Part shown: positions 9,693 through 16,408 of the stretch, piece by piece
Numbering within the stretch: position 1 is the first letter of the stretch
Layout: each line of letters opens with the position of its first letter
From: a virus
Direction: 5' to 3' (one strand)
Length of the DNA: 64,000 nt
Virus record (IMG/VR): IMGVR_UViG_3300034105_004543
Span: 38,337-102,336 of that record
Notes under the pieces: model-generated
What the model was told of the DNA's origin: nothing
Databases searched by the model: none
The model's input: the letters and a program-made list of their open reading frames with translations, nothing else
Program-made: the position numbers and the translations under genes

Positions 9693-11099
9693 ATGTGTGG
9701 TATAATACTAACAACCGGAGCTGGTACGAATCCCGAAATATTAGATTCTATAAAGCATAGAGGTATAGAAAGTCACAAGGAATCTTTCGGTAACATTACA
9801 TTGTGTCACCATAGGCTTCCAATTCAAACTTTGGATGGTGATAACTGGGGACAACCGATTGAGGTCGCTAAGGACATCTATATGATGTTTAACGGGGAGA
9901 TATTCAATTATGATCAGAACCTATTTTCATCCGATACTGAATATCTATGTAATCTCTTTTCTAAACTAAACGGAGTTAATCTTGAATTCTTCTCCGCTAT
10001 ATACATACCTCACATATGCACATGGGACGGATTTTGGTCGATAGTTTTATATAGCACTGTAACTGGTCAGGTAATATCATTTACTGATCCACTCGGAAAG
10101 AAGTGTCTCTATAAGAATGAACTTGGTGAAATTTGTTCCGAAATTAAAGGTCTATACACCAATAATTCTAAAATAGATGAAAAGTTCATAAGCACAGTTA
10201 GAAAATTTGGATATAATACCGACAACAGAACAGCCTATACAAACATAAAGAGGCTTCTACCAAACACATTGTATTCTTGGAATATGGAATCACCTATGTT
10301 TGAACAGACCTATGCTGAGTATTATAGAATATGGGACACTCCAATTCCTGAGCTTAAAGATGCTGACTATGAAACACATAAAGATTGGTTATGGGACAAG
10401 ATGTTCGAGAGTGTTAATAATAGGCTTGTTTCTAGAAACTATCCTATATCAATATTGGTTTCAGGTGGACTTGATTCCGCGATAATTGCAGCGATTCTGA
10501 AAGAAACTGGTGCTGATGTTAAATGGTTTAGTATAGAGAATGGTGAAACCCCCTTTGTTAATGATTTAGAAGCTCATTTAGAGACTTCTACAAATTTTCT
10601 AGACTATGATATGGACTCGGAAAAAAATGCTCTTATATACGCCCAATGGAACGAATCACCCATAGATCTTGGTTCCGTAATTCCCCAATATCACCTGTTT
10701 GAATCCATTAGAAAAAATACTGATTATAGAATAGTTATAAGTGGCGATGGCTCTGATGAGCTATTTGGTGGTTACTCACGTATACACGAGTACGATTCAC
10801 AAAAATCTGATATATTCCAAGAGCTTAGCTTTTATCATCTGCCAAGACTTGATAAGATGTCAATGGCTCATACTCTAGAATTGAGATCACCATTCTTAAA
10901 TAACGACATCATCAGATTTGCAATGCACCTTCCATTAGAATGGAGAACTGATAAAAAAATACTAAAGGACGCATTTGGTCCGATGCTTCCTGATTCAGTC
11001 GTAAATAGAAAAAAAGAAGCTCTGAAAAATCCTGAAATAAAGGAGAATAAATTAGCATATAGACAAAAAGCTGTGGATTTGTTCCTATCCAAAGCCTAG
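9693..11099 (+). CDS. Asparagine synthetase (glutamine-hydrolysing)-like amidotransferase
   Basis: This 468-residue protein has two domains. The N-terminal class II glutaminase has the nucleophile Cys2 (MCGI), HRG, HHRLPI, the oxyanion-hole NGEIFN, DPLGKKCLY and CSEIKGL. The C-terminal ATP-pyrophosphatase domain has SGGLDS (residues 257-262), SGDGSDELFGGY (about 350) and the substrate-site motif RLDKMSMAHTLELRSPFLN. All catalytic residues expected of AsnB are present, so it should take NH3 from Gln and amidate an adenylated carboxylate. It is about 80-90 residues shorter than bacterial AsnB, with a reduced C-terminus. Aspartate may be the substrate, but AsnB-like enzymes also amidate other carboxylates. 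It is co-directional with the kinase gene and embedded among head-protein genes. Its role in infection is unknown. Confidence 0.9.
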   Translation: MCGIILTTGAGTNPEILDSIKHRGIESHKESFGNITLCHHRLPIQTLDGDNWGQPIEVAKDIYMMFNGEIFNYDQNLFSSDTEYLCNLFSKLNGVNLEFFSAIYIPHICTWDGFWSIVLYSTVTGQVISFTDPLGKKCLYKNELGEICSEIKGLYTNNSKIDEKFISTVRKFGYNTDNRTAYTNIKRLLPNTLYSWNMESPMFEQTYAEYYRIWDTPIPELKDADYETHKDWLWDKMFESVNNRLVSRNYPISILVSGGLDSAIIAAILKETGADVKWFSIENGETPFVNDLEAHLETSTNFLDYDMDSEKNALIYAQWNESPIDLGSVIPQYHLFESIRKNTDYRIVISGDGSDELFGGYSRIHEYDSQKSDIFQELSFYHLPRLDKMSMAHTLELRSPFLNNDIIRFAMHLPLEWRTDKKILKDAFGPMLPDSVVNRKKEALKNPEIKENKLAYRQKAVDLFLSKA

Positions 11100-11123
11100 T
11101 CTTTATTAATCTGAATCTTCTTG

Positions 11124-11131
11124 GATATATA
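11124..11131 (+). promoter_or_regulatory. Candidate late promoter GATATATA
   Basis: GATATATA lies in the 51-nt gap after the asparagine-synthetase-like gene and 19 nt before the ATG at 11151. It implies that the next gene is transcribed independently and that 11151 is the true start. Confidence 0.55.
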
Positions 11132-11150
11132 CATAAATAAAAATCTAAGA

Positions 11151-11804
11151 ATGACAAGAATAGTTAAAAATTTCGATTCTTTCTCAAGAGAGGAGCAAAT
11201 CCATGAAGATTTTGATATTATGGGATTACTAGGTAAAACTGTAGGATATCTGGGCGATGGATTTATCGATACAATAAAACAAAAATTTACTGCTAGACTA
11301 TTAGAAAGATTAGGGATAAAGGAAGATTCATTAGCTTCTGAATTTGTTCAGCAGGTTGTTTCCAGCATAGATATGAAGGAATGGCCAGGGATACTTAGCG
11401 GTGATAATGATAATATGAAATTCTTCATACCTAAAATTGCAGAGGCTATACAATTCACATTAGAAAGGAAGGGATTCGAAGGGATAACAAGTACTTTAGG
11501 TTTAGAACCTAATGGTATGATAATGAGAACTATAGTAAATACTCTACAGGATAAAGGAACAGGTAAAGCTAAAATTGAAAAATTTCTTTTTGAATTACTG
11601 GGCGATGGTAATATTGCATCTGAAACAGTAGCATCCCTGGATGATAAGGATAAAGAAAAGTTTACAAGTGCACTCACAAAAGTAGCTAGTAAAAAAGTAA
11701 ACTATAAACCAGGAACAACCGATTCCAGTACTGATGGCGAATCATTTCTTGGAAATATAATGGGTGGTTTGCTTGGAGGTAACGGAGCAGCAGCAACAGT
11801 ATAA
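11151..11804 (+). CDS. Probable internal head protein with IHE/D leader site
   Basis: This 217-residue protein starts MTRIVKNFDSFSREEQIHED. The leader has the F-x-x-F pattern of the other head genes, and I-H-E (residues 17-19) before Asp is a candidate prohead-protease site (T4 Alt has a comparable E/D junction). The remainder is mostly helical, with a Gly-rich end (FLGNIMGGLLGGNGAAATV). ATG 11151 was chosen over an upstream TTG at 11121 because that TTG overlaps the promoter, and because an A-rich leader precedes the ATG. It is followed after 15 nt by a small gene in the same operon. No family is recognised, and the head assignment is by leader and neighbours. Confidence 0.55.
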   Translation: MTRIVKNFDSFSREEQIHEDFDIMGLLGKTVGYLGDGFIDTIKQKFTARLLERLGIKEDSLASEFVQQVVSSIDMKEWPGILSGDNDNMKFFIPKIAEAIQFTLERKGFEGITSTLGLEPNGMIMRTIVNTLQDKGTGKAKIEKFLFELLGDGNIASETVASLDDKDKEKFTSALTKVASKKVNYKPGTTDSSTDGESFLGNIMGGLLGGNGAAATV

Positions 11805-11819
11805 AAATAAAGACCAGTA

Positions 11820-12155
11820 ATGAATCAAAAAGATGTAAGCAAAAGGGATATATTAGATTTTGAAAAATTTCTAACAAAAGTACATGATGATAAGTATAAG
11901 CCATTTGCTCCGATAAATCAGGAGGATAGAAGTGATGCTAGTGGGTTATCAAAAATAAAAAGGGAGGCAAGATATGATTTCGTCGGTTATGCTGATGCAG
12001 TTTTTGCACATGATTCAAAAATAGATGTACCTGGATATAGAGTTGATGCTGGAGGAAAGTCAGGAATGGCTGATGCTGGTGCTTTTGGTACAGCTTTTAA
12101 TGCCAGTGAATCTGAAAACAATGACGTATTTATTAAGAGATTATCCGATTTTTAA
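11820..12155 (+). CDS. Small conserved-looking phage protein, unknown
   Basis: This 111-residue acidic protein has two visible parts. The N-terminal helix contains FEKFLTKVHDDKYKPFAP; the Gly/Ala/Asp-rich C-terminal half contains VDAGGKSGMADAGAFGTAF. It has no membrane segment, signal peptide or known motif. It is the second gene after the promoter at 11124 and ends just before a bidirectional terminator. A structural or head-associated role is plausible from context only. Confidence 0.5.
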   Translation: MNQKDVSKRDILDFEKFLTKVHDDKYKPFAPINQEDRSDASGLSKIKREARYDFVGYADAVFAHDSKIDVPGYRVDAGGKSGMADAGAFGTAFNASESENNDVFIKRLSDF

Positions 12156-12170
12156 TTAATAATACACACC

Positions 12171-12207
12171 ATAATAAAAAAGGAGCATTATGCTCCTTTT
12201 TTATTAT
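12171..12207. terminator. Bidirectional terminator between convergent genes
   Basis: A perfect 17-bp stem (12171-12187 with 12191-12207) has a 3-nt loop, with A and T runs at its outer ends. It serves both the rightward head operon and the leftward gene, whose stop codon at 12204-12206 lies inside the stem. Confidence 0.9.
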
Positions 12208-12929
12208 GTAATAGTTTCTATGAATCTTTCTTTTGCCAATTTATATATATCCGAATTTTCATCGAAGTCCTCATATATTTCTATTACATATAATTCCGGT
12301 GATACGTTTTTTTCTATTGAGAATGCATCTAATATTTCATGGTATATGAACTCGTAATTCATAGAATACCTAGAATTTTTTAGTATTATTTTTTTCAGTA
12401 CACATATTTTTTTATTGCCATTCTCCGTTTTTAAAGTTACTCCTCCTTGCCAATAATATGGTATGATCTTATCATTCACCATATTTCTTATTATTAATAT
12501 ACCAGAATTAACTGGATCTTCCTTTTCTAGATTAAATTTTGATTGTACTTTGAATATTTTAATTTTCGATTCCTCGTTCTTTAACATATCTAGGAATATT
12601 TCTGAGTATTCATATAGTGTTTCTAGTGAGGATTCTATTATCATCAATATGGATTCTTTTTTCTCCCGATCAAGATTAGCAAAATTAAAATTTTTAAGGT
12701 AACTTTTTTCACTATCTGTCAACTGTGAAATTATAGTTTCCCCTATTTTATTATTCTTTTTAAATTCGTTTAAAGACTTGATTATTTTCGAAACAGCCCT
12801 TAATATTGGATAGCAATTTTTAGAATTTATATTTTTACTTATGGATTTCAAGTAATCCAATAGAACATATTCTTTATGCTCTGGGTCTATTGGTTCTTTA
12901 ATGAACCAGATGGTGCTTAGGTTTTTCAT
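12204..12929 (-). CDS. Antisense-strand protein of unknown function
   Basis: This 241-residue protein is one of only three - strand genes in the window. It is Lys/Ile/Asn-rich and appears soluble, with an N-terminal all-helical part (residues about 20-120) and a more mixed C-terminal part (GILIIRNMVNDKIIPYYWQG near 145-165). The opening LSTIWFIKEPIDPEHKEYVL looks like a conserved N-terminal signature, but I cannot name the family. No + strand gene overlaps it, a bidirectional terminator closes it, and an AATATATA element lies upstream on its own strand. These support a real gene. It may be regulatory rather than structural, given its orientation. Confidence 0.6.
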   Translation of the reverse strand: MKNLSTIWFIKEPIDPEHKEYVLLDYLKSISKNINSKNCYPILRAVSKIIKSLNEFKKNNKIGETIISQLTDSEKSYLKNFNFANLDREKKESILMIIESSLETLYEYSEIFLDMLKNEESKIKIFKVQSKFNLEKEDPVNSGILIIRNMVNDKIIPYYWQGGVTLKTENGNKKICVLKKIILKNSRYSMNYEFIYHEILDAFSIEKNVSPELYVIEIYEDFDENSDIYKLAKERFIETIT

Positions 12930-12956
12930 CTTTAACTTTTAGAAGTTTGATCTGTT

Positions 12957-12964
12957 TATATATT
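12957..12964 (-). promoter_or_regulatory. Possible variant late promoter AATATATA (leftward)
   Basis: Read on the - strand this is AATATATA, one base from the GATATATA motif, 27 nt before the leftward start at 12929. It forms a divergent pair with the + strand element at 12988. Confidence 0.3.
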
Positions 12965-12987
12965 TACACCATAAATTTTTTAAAATT

Positions 12988-12995
12988 GATATATA
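12988..12995 (+). promoter_or_regulatory. Candidate late promoter GATATATA
   Basis: GATATATA lies 18 nt before the ATG at 13014, in the divergent 84-nt gap after the antisense gene. Confidence 0.55.
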
Positions 12996-13013
12996 CTTTA
13001 AAAATTTATATCA

Positions 13014-13460
13014 ATGAAAAAAATAAACGAGGGAAGGATCTATGATTATTCAGCTTTTACTGATAGTAAGAAACCAACTAATACCAGTGATTACACATTT
13101 GGGATGGAATTGGGATATACCGATATCGACATATATAATAGACCGGAAGAATATGATAACATTTCTGATGCTAAGATTTTTATAGATTATTCAGTTAACC
13201 TTATAATAAAAAAATCCGGTATAGACAGCATAGATATGGTTGTTAATTCAATGGAGCTCGATTTTGAAATTGATGATTATCCCAACGATACTAGAGAATT
13301 CGATATTGATCTCATCCCAGGCAGAACAATAGATTATAATCAAATATCCATTGATAAAGGGGAAGTTCTTATACCATCCTATCCTAAAGAAGTAAAAATT
13401 GATATGGGAAAATCAACAGATGCTAAAAATTTTAAAATAAATGTGATTTTTGGATCATAA
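13014..13460 (+). CDS. Probable head-associated protein with INE/G leader
   Basis: This 148-residue acidic protein starts MKKINE before GRIYDYSAF. The (L/I)-x-E rule is met after only six residues, and the following GRI matches the GRI after the cut site in the protein at 4154. The rest is a mixed sequence rich in Asp and Ile with several short predicted strands (SIDMVVNSMELDFEID). It is the first gene of a two-gene operon from the promoter at 12988. No homologue is recognised. Head association is inferred from the shared start. Confidence 0.5.
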   Translation: MKKINEGRIYDYSAFTDSKKPTNTSDYTFGMELGYTDIDIYNRPEEYDNISDAKIFIDYSVNLIIKKSGIDSIDMVVNSMELDFEIDDYPNDTREFDIDLIPGRTIDYNQISIDKGEVLIPSYPKEVKIDMGKSTDAKNFKINVIFGS

Positions 13461-13472
13461 TTAAAGAAATAT

Positions 13473-14435
13473 ATGAAGATTTTAAACTTTAAAAATTTTA
13501 TATTGAATGAAGCAACCTCCCAGATATATGATGAAATTAGCGGGGTTAATTCCATGTCTGATAATGGGTACGAATTAGAAGCTGAGAAATTTGATAATGA
13601 AAATCATACTGCACCATTTGGAAAGATTCTTCTAACCAAGAATTTAGCAAATAATATAAGATTGTCTTTTAATAATTATAAAGGTAAAAAAATTAGTGAT
13701 TTGTGGATACCTAAAGACCATTGCGATGTTAGTGATATTAATGACGATACCACTAAAATAACAATACCAGGAAATAGTGCATGGCTAGAAATTGATGATA
13801 ATAGATCCAAAGTAGAGGATTTTATAGAGGATCTTTATAATAGTAAGATGAGAGAAAAATTATATTCCGGTGATTTAGTTGACACCATAAGGGACGACAT
13901 ATATTTCATAATGAATATAATTGGGATACCGTGTGAGGTTATCGATGTTAAAAAATTAGACGGTGATAATGAATATGAGGTTATTCTCGATAATGGAATT
14001 TCAATAGATGTTAATAAAAAATCATCTGAACAGTTAATAGGAAGCTTTAAAATGTATAAAAATAATGGTGAATCATCACCATCGGTTGAAATAAAGAGCA
14101 AAAACGGGAAACATAACTTTTATTTTTATAATGAAGATCTACCAAATCTGGATGACGAATCGGATCTATCCGATGTAAAAAAGAATCATAGACTTTATTA
14201 CCTATTAAAAAAGTCATTAGGTGTGGACGATAATGATGATAGAGAAAATTTTTATAAATATTTTGAAGAAAAATTAGGTAATTTTAAAGACGAAAATGAC
14301 ACTAATCTAAGTCCAGAGATGAAAAAATCTAGGATTGATGATGGAAAAAAATTGAAGGATCTTAAAAATATAGCAAATACGTTTAAGAACGAGGACGAAA
14401 TAAGAAAAATATTTCCAAAAAACTTAGTAAATTAA
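13473..14435 (+). CDS. Probable internal head protein with LNE/A-cleaved leader
   Basis: This 320-residue, Asp/Asn/Lys-rich protein begins MKILNFKNFILNE, then ATSQ. Like the protein at 5314 it has a 13-residue leader ending in L-N-E before Ala. This is the clearest pair of candidate capsid-targeting sequences in the window and resembles those of T4 internal proteins. The region around residues 145-185 (IPCEVIDVKKLDGDNEYEVI) has short alternating strands as in a small beta domain. The C-terminal 70 residues are charged helix. It is 12 nt downstream of the previous gene, and a terminator follows at 14453. The function beyond probable packaging in the head is unknown. Confidence 0.58.
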   Translation: MKILNFKNFILNEATSQIYDEISGVNSMSDNGYELEAEKFDNENHTAPFGKILLTKNLANNIRLSFNNYKGKKISDLWIPKDHCDVSDINDDTTKITIPGNSAWLEIDDNRSKVEDFIEDLYNSKMREKLYSGDLVDTIRDDIYFIMNIIGIPCEVIDVKKLDGDNEYEVILDNGISIDVNKKSSEQLIGSFKMYKNNGESSPSVEIKSKNGKHNFYFYNEDLPNLDDESDLSDVKKNHRLYYLLKKSLGVDDNDDRENFYKYFEEKLGNFKDENDTNLSPEMKKSRIDDGKKLKDLKNIANTFKNEDEIRKIFPKNLVN

Positions 14436-14452
14436 TACTAAAATAACGAAAC

Positions 14453-14496
14453 AAAACTCCATTATATAATCTACAATGTTTATGCAATGGAGTTTT
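14453..14496 (+). terminator. Terminator ending the head-protein region
   Basis: An 11-bp stem AAAACTCCATT/AATGGAGTTTT (14453-14463 and 14486-14496) has a 22-nt AT-rich loop and a T run in the 3' arm. The loop contains TATATAATCT, which also follows the GA of the promoter at 40468. Confidence 0.7.
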
Positions 14497-14539
14497 TGTA
14501 TACAAAGGATCCTAAATTGAAAAAAGAAAAATAAATAAA

Positions 14540-15196
14540 ATGGTATTTAGTATTAAAAATCTTTTTTCGTCAAAAAATAAAAAACAGAAAAGAATGAATT
14601 TAGCTGAAATTAAAACTGTGGATGAAATAAGAGCCATATATGGTAATATGGAATTTCAATGGATTAAAGGTGATAATATGGGATCGATTGAATCTTATAA
14701 GAATGTTACCTCAATCGGTGAAGATTATTTTATTGAATTTACCAGTGGAAAAAGGATGAACATTAATCTGTTAGATGAGTTTTTAATGTATTATCCAGCT
14801 CCGCCTAAGCAAGATTTAGGTCTAAGAGCCGAATTTACTGAGGTTATGAGTAAGCCATCCAGTGTAACATCAATAGTATACAGTGATGCTTATCCTATAA
14901 ACCAATCTGAAGAATCACCGATATATAAGTTACTTAGAAAGCAGAAAAAAAATTCAGTAGAGGTTTCAATAAAGCTCAAATTGAATTTACCATCAAAGGA
15001 ACTTTATAGTGTTTTGTCTAGCTCTTTCGATGATGCAGAGAAGGATATAATAGATTTTGTTCTTTCCGGTGTTGATATAGAAGATATAAAAGCATCACTT
15101 GCTGATTCGATAAGACAATCATATTATGTTTCCGAAAAAAAAGAAACAACAAAATCGGGAAAAAATCAGTTGAATAAAAAAGAAGACGATGAATAA
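14540..15196 (+). CDS. Unknown protein at the head of the tail/baseplate operon
   Basis: This 218-residue protein has a basic N-terminus (SIKNLFSSKNKKQKR) and then a mixed alpha/beta core. Visible strands include EDYFIEFTSGKRMNINLLDE near 63-82 and SVEVSIKLKLNLP near 140-152. The acidic-basic tail is probably disordered. It is the first gene after the terminator at 14453, yet no GATATATA element precedes it; the ATG follows AAAAATAAATAAA. Its end overlaps the Nudix gene by 8 nt. No family is recognised. It could be a tail-assembly or connector protein, judging from what follows. Confidence 0.5.
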   Translation: MVFSIKNLFSSKNKKQKRMNLAEIKTVDEIRAIYGNMEFQWIKGDNMGSIESYKNVTSIGEDYFIEFTSGKRMNINLLDEFLMYYPAPPKQDLGLRAEFTEVMSKPSSVTSIVYSDAYPINQSEESPIYKLLRKQKKNSVEVSIKLKLNLPSKELYSVLSSSFDDAEKDIIDFVLSGVDIEDIKASLADSIRQSYYVSEKKETTKSGKNQLNKKEDDE

Positions 15197-15776
15197 AAAA
15201 GAAAAAATACTATTAGAAACACCAAAATTTAAGGTTGTTGAGAGGAATGAAAAACCTGGTGTAGTATCGAGCGTTGAAACGGTTATGATACTGCCGTTTA
15301 TAAGTGATGATCAGGGACTTCCGCTAATGATCGGTGTTCTCAAGGAAGAGAATCTTTTTAGGGAGGGCGGTAATTCTCAAAGCTTAATAACAGGAACCTG
15401 CGAGGATGAGGATCCAGATTATTTGGCAACAGCAAAAAGAGAATTATTAGAGGAATCTGGGTATGATGTTGCTGATAGTAATAAGTGGTATTTTTTAGGA
15501 ACAGTATCCGGAAATAAATTTGTCGACAAGGAATATCCTGCTTTTGCTGTTGATGTTACTGGAATAGAAAAGGGTAAAGCCAAGGGTGATGGATCTAAAC
15601 AAGAAAAGAATGCAGTCTTTCATTTTATACCAGCGAATGATGTTGTGAAAGCAAGGGATATATTTATACCTGGTCTTTTTCTAAAATTGTTTAAATTTGT
15701 AGTTGGTATGGATTTATATAACAGAGAAGATTCAGTTTTTGGTAAACCCAGTGGATTTAGTGAGGTTGAACTTTAG
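15189..15776 (+). CDS. Nudix hydrolase
   Basis: This 195-residue protein has the core Nudix motif RELLEESGY at residues 84-92, preceded by an acidic loop (EDEDPDYLATAK). The upstream Gly-x5-Glu part of the box is imperfect, with Pro where the first Glu is expected. The catalytic helix Glu residues are all present, so metal-dependent hydrolysis of a nucleoside diphosphate derivative is likely; the substrate cannot be told. The opening (TVMILPFISD, then LPLMIGVLKEEN) is the usual first beta strands. It is odd to find it inside a tail operon, overlapping the preceding gene by 8 nt. Phage Nudix enzymes are known to clean nucleotide pools or decap RNA; which applies here is open. Confidence 0.85.
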   Translation: MNKKEKILLETPKFKVVERNEKPGVVSSVETVMILPFISDDQGLPLMIGVLKEENLFREGGNSQSLITGTCEDEDPDYLATAKRELLEESGYDVADSNKWYFLGTVSGNKFVDKEYPAFAVDVTGIEKGKAKGDGSKQEKNAVFHFIPANDVVKARDIFIPGLFLKLFKFVVGMDLYNREDSVFGKPSGFSEVEL

Positions 15777-15788
15777 CATTTAATTTTT

Positions 15789-16079
15789 ATGAGCAACAGA
15801 AAAGAAAGAAGACATATTTTAAGATCTATGGGACTTTTGAATGTATCTAAAAATGATCCATTTAATAATAAGCTTAAACTCGAGGAGGGTAAGAATAAAC
15901 ATAGAATACATTTACAGAGAATTAAAAACGAACAAATAAAGAAGGAAAATAGAGGAGATTCGAGTGATGATTTCTTTATATATAGACAGCAGGAATCCGA
16001 ATATTCTTCATTTCGATCCATGTTGATCGAAAGAGATTGGAATAACCTGGAATCAAATGATGATAATGCAGGAAATTAA
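15789..16079 (+). CDS. Small basic protein, unknown
   Basis: This 96-residue protein is strongly basic in its first 60 residues (NRKERRHILRSMGLL, then KNKHRIHLQRIKNEQIKK) and acidic afterwards. One long helix is likely. Its 3' end overlaps the next start by 23 nt. It has no motif or membrane segment. The charge pattern would allow nucleic-acid or scaffold binding, but nothing specific can be concluded. Confidence 0.5.
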   Translation: MSNRKERRHILRSMGLLNVSKNDPFNNKLKLEEGKNKHRIHLQRIKNEQIKKENRGDSSDDFFIYRQQESEYSSFRSMLIERDWNNLESNDDNAGN

Positions 16080-16392
16080 AGTAAATTTTTATTTATCAAA
16101 ATATTCACCAAAGGAAGCCAAGAAAAGATCCACCATCGGATCTGATTTTTATGTTGTTGATATATCAAAAATTATAAGGGATCTTGGCTATGAACTTGAT
16201 AATCTTACCAGTGAATCAGAGTTCGTGATAAACTACACTATTCGAAAGAAAATACTACAAGGAATATATAGTACAAAGTGTGATGGTATACTTGTGTGCT
16301 ATAAGAATATAAATCAGGATTTTATAGAGAATCTTGAGAATCTACTAGACGAACACCCAGAAGAAATACAGTATACCATTCACGATCTTTAA
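16057..16392 (+). CDS. Small protein, unknown
   Basis: This 111-residue protein appears compact and mixed alpha/beta: VNFYLSKYSPKEAKKRS, SDFYVVDISKIIRDLGYELD, CDGILVCYKNINQDFIENLE. In-frame ATG codons at 16057, 16060 and 16066 are all possible. The last gives the shortest overlap (14 nt) and a start MQEIKVNFYLSK directly on the first strand. The strand-helix alternation could be a small assembly chaperone or tail-terminator-like fold, but I do not recognise a family. It ends 16 nt before the next structural gene. Confidence 0.5.
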   Translation: MMIMQEIKVNFYLSKYSPKEAKKRSTIGSDFYVVDISKIIRDLGYELDNLTSESEFVINYTIRKKILQGIYSTKCDGILVCYKNINQDFIENLENLLDEHPEEIQYTIHDL

Positions 16393-16408
16393 AAAAGATT
16401 AGTGATAT

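Noticed and set aside
11121-11150. TTG 11121 as the start of the 217-residue head protein
   Set aside because: The codon overlaps the promoter, and the extra ten residues are encoded by the promoter and leader; ATG 11151 fits the spacing seen elsewhere.
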